From NCBI GenBank assembly GCA_019120635.1, contig DWUR01000112.1, positions 1 through 64,000 of the forward strand: 64,000 nucleotides of DNA. The letters are read 5' to 3'. The notes under the pieces were generated by a model. That model searched no databases and was not told where the DNA came from. It saw nothing but the letters and a program-made list of their open reading frames with translations. Numbering within the stretch: position 1 is the first letter of the stretch; every line of letters begins with the position of its first letter. This stretch comes from Candidatus Corynebacterium intestinavium. GTDB lineage: Bacteria > Actinomycetota > Actinomycetes > Mycobacteriales > Mycobacteriaceae. Both the position numbers and the translations under genes were made by a program. Below, in pieces: positions 40,350 through 48,939 of this stretch.

Positions 40350-40886
40350 ATGAACCTCAACGATGACCGCATCTTGAACGCCGCCCTCATGGAGGCCGTG
40401 GACTTCATCCAGGCCGAGGGCTGGGACCGCCCCGCCACCCTGTTCGCCCTCGTTCCGACGGAGCTGGTCGCCGACGCCCTGGAGCTCACCGAGGACCGCA
40501 ACCCGCTCTCCCTGATCGTGCAGGACGACCTGCCGGAGCACATCCGCCCCGGCTCGGAGGAGCTGGGCGAATTCGTCGCCTCCATCCGCTGGCCTGCGCA
40601 GGTAGTGGGCGCGATCCTGGCCCAGGAGATCTCCTTCGTGGACTCCTCACTGGGCGAGGACGCCGCACCACAGCAGGCCCGGCTGTTCAGCGGCATCTTG
40701 GACGCAGGCGCCCGGGACGGCGCAGCGGCGGCAGGCGATGGCTCCGAGCGCACCTTGCTGCAGCTGCGCCCGACCGAGGAGCAGCTCGAGGCCGACCCCT
40801 TCGGCCAGGACCGCGTGGAGCTGCGCGGCGGGGAGGATATTGCGCCGGGCGTGATCGCCGCACTGCGCGCCACCTTCGTGGACTAG
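40350..40886 (+). CDS. PPA1309-like conserved actinobacterial protein of unknown function
   Basis: MNLNDDRILNAALMEAVDFIQAEGWDRPATLFALVPTELVADAL...VQDDLPEHIRPGSEELGEFVASIRWPAQVVGAILAQEI. Confidence 0.75.
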   Translation: MNLNDDRILNAALMEAVDFIQAEGWDRPATLFALVPTELVADALELTEDRNPLSLIVQDDLPEHIRPGSEELGEFVASIRWPAQVVGAILAQEISFVDSSLGEDAAPQQARLFSGILDAGARDGAAAAGDGSERTLLQLRPTEEQLEADPFGQDRVELRGGEDIAPGVIAALRATFVD

Positions 40887-40900
40887 GGCCTGGCTAAGCC

Positions 40901-41977
40901 CTAGCCGCAGGTGTCGAAGCCGCCGCCGGAGCGGATGCCCTCCAGATCCTTGACCGCATCATCGAGGGAGTCGACTTTCACCAGCTTCGGCCCGGCGTCC
41001 TGCACGGTGAGCGCCTCAGCACAGTTGCCGGCGGGCACCAGGAAGTACTCGGCCCCGGCGTCCGCGGCCGCGCGGATCTTGTGGGTGATCCCGCCGATCG
41101 CGCCGACCTGGCCGGCAGCGTCGATGGAGCCGGTGCCCGCGACGAACGCGCCACCCGTCAGATCTTGCGGGGTGAGCTTGTCCACGACGGCGAGCGAGAA
41201 CATCAGCCCTGCGGAAGGGCCGCCGACGTCCTGCAGGTTATAGCGCACTCGGATTTCACCAGCGGGCTGGGACACGGAGGTCACACCCAGGAACGCGGAG
41301 CCCTGCTGGGCCCGCTGGAGGTGCTTCGGTGGCTCCCCGAGCGTGACGGTCACCGTCTCCTCCTTGCCCTGCCGGGAGACCAAGACGTCGATCTCGTCGC
41401 CCGGCGCGTGCTCGCCGACCACCCGTGCGAGCTCATCGGGGGTGGTGATGGGTCGGCCGCCGACCTCGCGGATGACGTCGTTGACCTTGATCTTCCCGGC
41501 TGCCGGCGCGTCGTCTAGGACGTCGATGACGGCGGTTTCCAGCGGCTTGTTGAGGTAGTTCATCGCCGCGGTGGTGGCGTTGGATTCCGAGGCGGCGAAG
41601 GCTGCCTGGTTCTGCTGCTGGACTTCTTCGGGAGACTTATTCGCGGGGAAGATCTGCCCGATCGGGACGAGGGTGTCGTCGGTGGTCAGCCACCGGGCGA
41701 TCGCCTTGCCGAGGGTGAGCTTGGTGTGCACGGAGACGGTGGTCATGTTGAGGTGACCGGCGGGCTTACTGGTCTCCGCGCCGGTGATCTCGACGACCTG
41801 CTTGCCGCCCTCCTCACCGAGGGTGTTGAAGGTCGGTCCCTTGCCCTCCGCGGCGTAGGGAACCGTCAGGTCGATATCGGTGCCCGGGATGCTCGGCAGG
41901 CCAAGCAGGGTCACCAGGACGACGACCGGGGCGGCGCCCAGCGCGATCGTTCGGTTGCGACGGTTCCAGATTTTCAT
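40901..41977 (-). CDS. PDZ domain / Lon-like (S16) protease
   Basis: PDZ segment followed by VGGPSAGLMFSLAVVDKLTPQDLTGGAFVAGTGSIDAAGQVGAIGGITHKIRAAADAG (Ser/Lys dyad). Confidence 0.9.
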   Translation of the reverse strand: MKIWNRRNRTIALGAAPVVVLVTLLGLPSIPGTDIDLTVPYAAEGKGPTFNTLGEEGGKQVVEITGAETSKPAGHLNMTTVSVHTKLTLGKAIARWLTTDDTLVPIGQIFPANKSPEEVQQQNQAAFAASESNATTAAMNYLNKPLETAVIDVLDDAPAAGKIKVNDVIREVGGRPITTPDELARVVGEHAPGDEIDVLVSRQGKEETVTVTLGEPPKHLQRAQQGSAFLGVTSVSQPAGEIRVRYNLQDVGGPSAGLMFSLAVVDKLTPQDLTGGAFVAGTGSIDAAGQVGAIGGITHKIRAAADAGAEYFLVPAGNCAEALTVQDAGPKLVKVDSLDDAVKDLEGIRSGGGFDTCG

Positions 41978-42159
41978 CGTTCATACCCTACCTGCTCTTG
42001 GGGACTGCTGGGTTGAGGCGAGGCCGGGGAGAGACTGGCGGGCGACGTCCTAAAGAAGGAAGGGTGACGGCCGGAGACGGCGGGTCCGTTCGCTCACAGC
42101 ACACGGAACGGGGCAGATTTTGATGGGGGCTGTCCGCTGCGATCAGTAAGGTTGTGAGC

Positions 42160-43803
42160 ATGAGTAATTTCGGCTTCGGCATGCACCCCAATAACAACGG
42201 TGGCAACGGCGACGACAACAACCGCGACGATGATGACCACAACGATGGCCAGAACGGCGGCGAGGGTCGCGGTGGCCAGGGCGACGGTCGAGGCAATAAT
42301 CCTTTCGAATTCCTCTTCGGCGGCCCCGGTGGGTCGGGTGGTTCTGAGCAGTCGAACCCCTTCGGCGGCGGGAACCTCGGCGATCTGCTGAACCAGTTTG
42401 GCTCGATGTTCAGCGGCTTCGGCGCGGATCTGAATAGCCAGGGCGCCGATGACGCCGTGAACTATTCCATGGTGGAACGCACCGCCCGCCAGCACATCCG
42501 CAGCAAGCAGCAGGCCAGCGAGGGTGGGCAGCACCCATTCGGTGGCTTGTTCTTCGGCTTTGGTGCTGGCCCCCAGCGCGGCGCGGAGTCCAGCGCGCCG
42601 AGCCAGTCGGATTCCCAGGCCGTGGCAGAGTCCGTGCGACTCGCGGAGCTGTGGCTGGACGGGGTGACCACGCTGCCTGCGGGCGCAACCGGCTCCGTCG
42701 CCTTCGGCCCGGAGCAGTGGCTGGAGGAGACGCTGGAGACCTGGAAGCGCATCTTCACCCCGCTGGCGGAGAAGCTCGGCGAGGCCGCGATGGGCGAGAT
42801 CCCGGAGGAGATGCGGGATCAGATGGGCCCGCTTGCCGGCGTGATGCGCCAAGTCAACGCGATGAACTTCTCCATGCAGCTGGGGCACACGCTCGGCGAG
42901 CTGGCGACGGGTGTCAGCCACTCCACGCAGTGGGGCATGCCGCTGGCCGGCGGCAACGTAGCGGCGGTGGCTACCGCGCAGCTGGAGTCCATGGCCAAGA
43001 AGCTGGGCACGGATAAGCGGGAGGCGCTGATTTACCTGGCGACCCGCGAGGCCGCACACCACCGCCTGTTCAAGCACGTGCCGTGGCTGGCCGAGCGCCT
43101 CATCCTGGATGTCGAGGAGTTCGCTCGCGGGCTGGCGCTGGATACCTCCGCGATGGAGGAGGCGATGCGGGAGTTCAACCCGGAGTCCATGAATGATCCT
43201 GCGAAAATGCAGGAGATGATGGCCCAGATGCAGGGCCAAGACCTCTCCCCCAAGGTCGTGTCCGCGAACGCGCACGCCCGCGAGCGACTGGAGACCAGGC
43301 TGAGCCTCGTGGAGGGTTGGGTGGACTACGTGGTCGGCCAGGCGCTGGCTGACCGGATGCCGAATGCGTCGATCCTCACCGCGGCGTGGTCCTCCTACCG
43401 CAACACCGAGTCCCCGGAGATGGAGGCGCTGAGCAAGACGGTGGGCATTTCCCTGCTCGCGCCGCGCGCCAACGATGCCGCTGGCCTGTGGCACAAGCTG
43501 GACGAGACCGTGGGCTCGGAGAAGCGCGACGGCATCTGGGACCACCCGGACCTGCTGCCGACGGCGAAGGACCTGGACAACCCGGCTGGATTCATCGGCA
43601 AGGTGGCCTTCGATGGCGAGGACGAGGACTTCGACCCGATCAGCGAGATCGAGAAGCTCGAGGCGGAGCTGAACCGCCAGGGTGGGCCGCGCGAGGAGCG
43701 CACCAATCGCCGCCGCCCGGAGCAGGAAAAGCAGCAGGACGAGGGCTCGGAGTCGAAGGACGACGAGGACGACGCTGGCGGAAACGGCGACGGCGAGCGC
43801 TAG
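42160..43803 (+). CDS. DUF2342 family protein (annotated elsewhere as zinc-dependent metalloprotease)
   Basis: LWLDGVTTLPAGATGSVAFGPEQWLEETLETWKRIFTPL...REAAHHRLFKHVPWL; convergent with SprT-like gene. Confidence 0.85.
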   Translation: MSNFGFGMHPNNNGGNGDDNNRDDDDHNDGQNGGEGRGGQGDGRGNNPFEFLFGGPGGSGGSEQSNPFGGGNLGDLLNQFGSMFSGFGADLNSQGADDAVNYSMVERTARQHIRSKQQASEGGQHPFGGLFFGFGAGPQRGAESSAPSQSDSQAVAESVRLAELWLDGVTTLPAGATGSVAFGPEQWLEETLETWKRIFTPLAEKLGEAAMGEIPEEMRDQMGPLAGVMRQVNAMNFSMQLGHTLGELATGVSHSTQWGMPLAGGNVAAVATAQLESMAKKLGTDKREALIYLATREAAHHRLFKHVPWLAERLILDVEEFARGLALDTSAMEEAMREFNPESMNDPAKMQEMMAQMQGQDLSPKVVSANAHARERLETRLSLVEGWVDYVVGQALADRMPNASILTAAWSSYRNTESPEMEALSKTVGISLLAPRANDAAGLWHKLDETVGSEKRDGIWDHPDLLPTAKDLDNPAGFIGKVAFDGEDEDFDPISEIEKLEAELNRQGGPREERTNRRRPEQEKQQDEGSESKDDEDDAGGNGDGER

Positions 43804-44396
43804 AGCTGCGGATCGGGGCCGTCACCGTGGCAGCCCCAGCGCTGATAGGCCTCGAGGTAGCCGCGGGCCCGCTCGAGCTGCGGGGCGCGGCTAGCCCAAT
43901 GCCAGAAGTCCGCGCCGTGGTTGGGGATCCACGTGTGCACGAGCTCGTGGATGATCACAGAGTTCAGGACGTAATCCGGCACCTGTTTAAGCCGGTGGGA
44001 GATACGGATCCTCCCGGTGCTGGGGGTGCAGCTTCCCCAGCGGGTGGTCATGTTCTCCACCCAGGTGATGGACGTCCACTCCGCCCGGCCGTCTAAGTAT
44101 TTGTCATTCAGGGCCTCGGCCAGGGCCTGGAGTTGCTCGTCGCTGCGCTTGTGGTTCGTGGCGCGGGTGGCTTTCTTCTCCAACCGGGCGATGAGCCCCT
44201 CTCCCGCTGCCACCAGCCGCTCCAGGCCCATCGCGGCTGGAGCCAGCATCACGATTCTTTGCCCTTCCCAGCGGGCGGTGATGGTCTTCTTCCGCCGCGC
44301 CGAGAGCCGCACCTCCACCGGGCGGGTCGGGGCGCTGAGCCGCGCGGCGGCCTGCTGGGCCTTGCGTTGCGTGGCGGTGGGCTGGGCTCTGGTCAT
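43800..44396 (-). CDS. YgjP/SprT-like (DUF45) metallopeptidase
   Basis: RWGSCTPSTGRIRISHRLKQVPDYVLNSVIIHELVHTWIPNHGADFW; HELVH zinc motif. Confidence 0.9.
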   Translation of the reverse strand: MTRAQPTATQRKAQQAAARLSAPTRPVEVRLSARRKKTITARWEGQRIVMLAPAAMGLERLVAAGEGLIARLEKKATRATNHKRSDEQLQALAEALNDKYLDGRAEWTSITWVENMTTRWGSCTPSTGRIRISHRLKQVPDYVLNSVIIHELVHTWIPNHGADFWHWASRAPQLERARGYLEAYQRWGCHGDGPDPQL

Positions 44397-44572
44397 GGAA
44401 GCACATGTTAGTCGCCGCGCTTGTCGCTGAATCCTTCGTGGTTTCGCACTTTGCCCACGCCCCGGTGCCCGCGTGGCTAGAATTCTGCGCAGACACAGCA
44501 CGCGGGCGGCGGGGGCCGCCCGGGCGCGGATGGGGCCGCGCCCCAGGGGAGCTGCAGATCCGAGGGGGAATC

Positions 44573-45568
44573 ATGGTGCACGCAACCGCCGAGAAGACCA
44601 GGCCACAGGGCCCGCAGACTGCGACACGGGCTGAACGCCGCACAGCTGCACAAGCCTTGCCGAACACCACCGCGCGGATGGTGCTCCGCCCGGGCACGGC
44701 GGCGCTGCTGCGACCGGACCGCAGCATCCAGTTCGGCATCCATCCCGGCAACGCGGTGGTCCTCCCGGTGCCGGCCTCCGTGGACCCCGGCCAGGTGCTG
44801 CAGGTGATGATGCAGGCCCGCGCAGGTTTGACCGCCGAGGATCTCGCGGCCACCCTTGGCTACTGTGGCTTCACCTCTGTTGAGGCGGGTTCCATCGCCG
44901 AGGAGCTCACGCGGGCCGGGGTGCTGGTCGCCACCGAGGAGCAGGCCATCCCGCTGCTGCGCTTCGGCAAGCCCTCCCTGGCACTCGCCGACGCCCTGTT
45001 CACCCACGGCGTGAAGGTGGACTGGCTGGAGGCGCCACGCACCACCAGCGAGGCCCGGGCCGGGCAGGTCATCACCAGCCAGGGCCGCACCGCCCGGAAA
45101 GACGTGCTGATCCTGCCGGGCGGGCTCTTCCCGCCACCGGATGTGCAGTTCTGGCTGCACGAAAAACTCATCCCCCACTACCCCACCGGGGTGATCGACG
45201 GGCACCTCACCTTCGGCCCACTGATCATCCCGGGACGCACCGCCTGCTTGAGCTGCATCGACCAGGCCTACCTGGAACGCGACGCGCTGTGGCGCAGCAC
45301 CCGGGCGCAGGCCACGGCCCGGCCGGTCAGCTTAACCACCGCGGAACACGGCCTGCTGGCCGAGATCACCACCCAGATCATCCGGGAGCACATCATCCCG
45401 TGGCGCGATGCTGGCTCGGCCCCAGCCGCGCTCCCACCACTGCTCACCCAGCGGCAGTTCTTCGACCCCGCAGGTTTCGCCATCCAACCCGAGGAGGTCC
45501 GGCGCGAACCGGAGTGCGTGCTGTGCCGCATGGCAGAGGCTGGGCTGGGGCTGGACGTGACCCGCTAG
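44573..45568 (+). CDS. ThiF/E1-like, cyclodehydratase-family (TOMM leader-binding-like) protein
   Basis: Cys pairs CLSC and CVLC, FGPLIIPGRTACLSCIDQAYLERDALW typical of cyclodehydratase N-domain/Ocin-ThiF-like proteins; located beside uvrD2 as Rv3196-like genes. Confidence 0.6.
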   Translation: MVHATAEKTRPQGPQTATRAERRTAAQALPNTTARMVLRPGTAALLRPDRSIQFGIHPGNAVVLPVPASVDPGQVLQVMMQARAGLTAEDLAATLGYCGFTSVEAGSIAEELTRAGVLVATEEQAIPLLRFGKPSLALADALFTHGVKVDWLEAPRTTSEARAGQVITSQGRTARKDVLILPGGLFPPPDVQFWLHEKLIPHYPTGVIDGHLTFGPLIIPGRTACLSCIDQAYLERDALWRSTRAQATARPVSLTTAEHGLLAEITTQIIREHIIPWRDAGSAPAALPPLLTQRQFFDPAGFAIQPEEVRREPECVLCRMAEAGLGLDVTR

Positions 45569-45591
45569 GCCCTGCTCCCCCGCGGGTGCCA

Positions 45592-47751
45592 TTATCCCGT
45601 GGCGTAGTTCGCGGTGATGGCGAGGACGTCCTCCCCGAACTGCTCGATCTTCATCGGCCCCACGCCCGGGACCTGGATGAGCTCTTCGGGGCTGGCGGGC
45701 ATGCGCTGCGCGATGGCGAGCAGCGTGGCGTCCGTGAATACCACGTACGCCGGAACACCCATGGACTTCGCGGTCTCCAGCCGCCACTGCCGCAGCTCCC
45801 CGATGACCACCTGGTCGGTTTCCAGCGAGTGCTGCCCGCAGCGGCCGAGGATCTTCGCCTCCGGGGTGGACAGGGGCGTGCCGCAGACGGCGCAGGCGTT
45901 CTTCGGGGCGCCCGTTTTCCGACGACGTTGCGCCTGGTCCAGGTCGATGGCCAACTCGCCGTCATCCTCGTCCTCCCACGGCACCAGGCCGTCGAGGAAG
46001 CGGGTGCGGACGCGGGACTGTTTACCGTCCTCCTGCCGGGCCAGCGCCCAGGAGAGGTGGAGGTGCTCGCGGGCTCGGGTGACACCGACGTAGAGCAGGC
46101 GGCGTTCCTCCTCGATCGCGTCGGCTGCACCTGCACCCTTGAGGGCGTGGTGGATCGGGAACATTCCCTCGTAGAGGCCGACGAGGAAGACGGCATCCCA
46201 CTCCAGGCCTTTGGCCATGTGGACGCTGACCAGGGTCACGCCCTGCACCTTCGGCGGGTTCTTGGAACGCACCCGTTCCTGCAGCATGCCGATGACCCCG
46301 AGGTAGCTGATCTGCGGGTTCGCGGTGAGGATCTCTTCGATCAGCTCCACCAGGGCGTTGAGAGACTGCCAGCGCTGGCGTTCCTGCGCACCGCTGGGCT
46401 CGGTGGCGGTCAGCCCCACCGGGGCGAGTGCCGCCTTCGCGGCGTTGAGGATCTCCTCCCGGGTCTCCGGGCCGGTGCTGTCTGCTCCAGCTGCGCCGCC
46501 GTCACCGGCCGGCTGCCCGCCCGGCTGGCCACCGAAGCTCCGCGCGCTCTTGGCCAGCGCACCCAGGCCCTGCCGGATCTCGGCGCGGGAGAAGAAGCCC
46601 TCCCCGCCCTTGACCTGGTACGGGATCCCAGCCTCCTCCAGGGCGTATTCGAGCGCCCCGGCCTGGGCGTTGATGCGGTACAGCACCGCGATCTCGGCGG
46701 GCTGCACGCCCTCCTTGATCAGCTGGGCGATCTTCTCCGCCACCCCCTTGGCCTCCGCGGCCTCGTCGGGGTATTCCACGAACTCCGGCTCTGGGCCGTC
46801 GGGGCGCTGGCCCTCCAGCTTCAGGCGGGTCCCGGCGGCCCGGCCCTTGGCCTTGCCGATCACCTCGTTAGCTAGCTCCACGACCTGCGGGGTGGAGCGG
46901 TAGTCCCGGTGCAGGCGCACGGTCGTGGCCTCGGGGAACTTCGTGGTGAAGTCCAGCAGGTAGCTGGGGCTGGCTCCGTTGAAGGAGTAAATGGTCTGGT
47001 TGGCGTCGCCCACGACGGTGAGGTCCTCGCGCTCGCCGAGCCAGGCATCAAGCAGGCGCTGCTGCAGCGGGGTGACGTCCTGATACTCGTCGACCACGAA
47101 GGTGCGGTACTGGGAGCGGAACTCCTCGGCGATACCGACGTTGGACTCGATGGCGGCGGCCATATTCAGCAGCAGGTCGTCGAAGTCCAGCAGCATGCCC
47201 TCGGGCGTGGCCTTGAGCTGCTCATAGTTCTTGAAGACCTTGATGAACTGCTCGGGGCTCACGGGGCAGTCGCGGCGCTCCGGCACCATGACCTTCGGGT
47301 AGTCCTCCGCGACGATGAGCGAGGACTTGCACCACTCCACCTCCCCGATCAGGTCTTTGAGCAGCGTGGTGGTGGGTTCCAGGCCGGCTCCGCGGGCGGC
47401 ACGGGACATCAGCGGGAACTTGGAGTCCACGAGCTTCCACGGCAGGTCGCCGGCGTATTTCGGCCAGAAGTAGCCCAGCTGGCGCATGGCGGAGGCGTGG
47501 AAGGTGCGGGCTTGGACGCGCGCGACGTTCATCATCGCGAGGCGTTCCCGCATCTCGGAGGCGGCCCGCGAGGTGAAGGTCACGGCCAGTACCTGGTCGG
47601 GGTTGACGAAGCCGCCGTCCACGAGGTGGGCGATGCGGTGGGTGATGGTGCGGGTCTTGCCGGTGCCCGCGCCCGCGATGATGGCTACTGGCCCGCGTGG
47701 GGCGGTTGCTGCGCGAAGTTGTTCCGGATCCAGGTGGTCCCTGGTCTCCAA
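45592..47751 (-). CDS. uvrD2: UvrD/Rep-family helicase with Cys-rich motif and HRDC domain (UvrD2)
   Basis: AIIAGAGTGKTRTITHRIAHLV, VDEYQDVTPLQQ; C-terminal CAVC...CGQH and HRDC (IPGVGPMKIEQFGED-like). Confidence 0.93.
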   Translation of the reverse strand: METRDHLDPEQLRAATAPRGPVAIIAGAGTGKTRTITHRIAHLVDGGFVNPDQVLAVTFTSRAASEMRERLAMMNVARVQARTFHASAMRQLGYFWPKYAGDLPWKLVDSKFPLMSRAARGAGLEPTTTLLKDLIGEVEWCKSSLIVAEDYPKVMVPERRDCPVSPEQFIKVFKNYEQLKATPEGMLLDFDDLLLNMAAAIESNVGIAEEFRSQYRTFVVDEYQDVTPLQQRLLDAWLGEREDLTVVGDANQTIYSFNGASPSYLLDFTTKFPEATTVRLHRDYRSTPQVVELANEVIGKAKGRAAGTRLKLEGQRPDGPEPEFVEYPDEAAEAKGVAEKIAQLIKEGVQPAEIAVLYRINAQAGALEYALEEAGIPYQVKGGEGFFSRAEIRQGLGALAKSARSFGGQPGGQPAGDGGAAGADSTGPETREEILNAAKAALAPVGLTATEPSGAQERQRWQSLNALVELIEEILTANPQISYLGVIGMLQERVRSKNPPKVQGVTLVSVHMAKGLEWDAVFLVGLYEGMFPIHHALKGAGAADAIEEERRLLYVGVTRAREHLHLSWALARQEDGKQSRVRTRFLDGLVPWEDEDDGELAIDLDQAQRRRKTGAPKNACAVCGTPLSTPEAKILGRCGQHSLETDQVVIGELRQWRLETAKSMGVPAYVVFTDATLLAIAQRMPASPEELIQVPGVGPMKIEQFGEDVLAITANYATG

Positions 47752-48825
47752 TTACTCTCCCTCCTCGAGGTTGCTCATGCCACGGACGTAGAGGATGCGG
47801 TCGCCCGGTTCGACGGTCTCGGCCTCAGCGGAGTCGATGCGGTACAGCGCGCCCGAGCGGACGATGCCGAGGACGATGTCCTCCAGCACGCGCGGGTTGC
47901 CGCCGACTTCCTCCTCCTTGGCGGGGCGTTCGGCGATGGAGAAGCCCTCGTCCGGGGAGAGCAGGTCCTCCATCATTTCGGTCACGGATGGGGTGACGGT
48001 CGCCAGGCCCATGAGGCGGCCGGCTGTTTCACTGGACACGACCACGGAGTCCGCGCCGGATTGGCGCAGCAGGTGGGAGTTATCGGATTCGCGCACGCTG
48101 GCGATGATGGTGGCCGAGGGCGCGATCTCTCGGACGGAGAGGGTGACCAGCACGGCGGTGTCGTCCTGGTTCGGGGCGACGACGACGGCTCGGGCGCGGT
48201 TCACGCCGGCGAGTTTCAACACGTCGGAGCGGGTCGCCGAGCCGTGGACGGTGACCAGGCCCTGGGCGTTGGCGAGGTCGAGCGCTTCCCGATCGAAGTC
48301 CACGACCACGATCTGGGATGGGGAGACGCCGTCGGCGAGGAGGGCTGCCACGGCGGATCGGCCCTTCGTGCCGTAGCCGATGACGATGGTGTGGTTGCGC
48401 ATTCTTTTCCTCCAGCGGCGGATCATGAAGGTTTGGCGGGATTCCTTCGTCAGCACGGTCAGCGTCGTCCCGACCAGCAGGGCAAGGAAGACGATTCTTA
48501 AGGGGGTGACGATCAGCGCCGTGATGAGGCGTTCCTGCTGGCTGACCGGGGTGACGTCGCCGTAACCGGTGGTCGACAGGGTGATCGTTGAGTAGTACAG
48601 CGCGTCGATGAAGGTTTCGATGCCGACGTACCCCGCCCTTCCCCGGTAGGTCAGGAGCGCCACCCCGAGGATGAGGCCTAGGGCGTAGAGCATGCGGCGG
48701 CCGATGAGCCGCCAGGGGCTGCGGTATTCCTCCTCCGGCAGGCGGAGGATGTTGAGCAGCGCGTGCGGCGGGAGACCGTCAAGTTCGCCTTCCGTCTGGA
48801 AGCGTTCCCGCATTCTAAACCGCAT
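47752..48825 (-). CDS. Two-TM potassium channel with TrkA-N/RCK domain
   Basis: STITLSTTGYGDVTPVSQ selectivity filter, IVIGYGTKGRSAVAALL Rossmann, TrkA-C-like end. Confidence 0.9.
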   Translation of the reverse strand: MRFRMRERFQTEGELDGLPPHALLNILRLPEEEYRSPWRLIGRRMLYALGLILGVALLTYRGRAGYVGIETFIDALYYSTITLSTTGYGDVTPVSQQERLITALIVTPLRIVFLALLVGTTLTVLTKESRQTFMIRRWRKRMRNHTIVIGYGTKGRSAVAALLADGVSPSQIVVVDFDREALDLANAQGLVTVHGSATRSDVLKLAGVNRARAVVVAPNQDDTAVLVTLSVREIAPSATIIASVRESDNSHLLRQSGADSVVVSSETAGRLMGLATVTPSVTEMMEDLLSPDEGFSIAERPAKEEEVGGNPRVLEDIVLGIVRSGALYRIDSAEAETVEPGDRILYVRGMSNLEEGE

Positions 48826-48939
48826 GACTTCCTATCCTGAGGTGGGTGCGTGGGGTCGGTTCGTGCCCTACCCGTCGGTGGGCCCGACCCCTGCCCCGAG
48901 GCCCGGGGCGGGTTGTAGTGAACCATCAAATCCTAGGGC

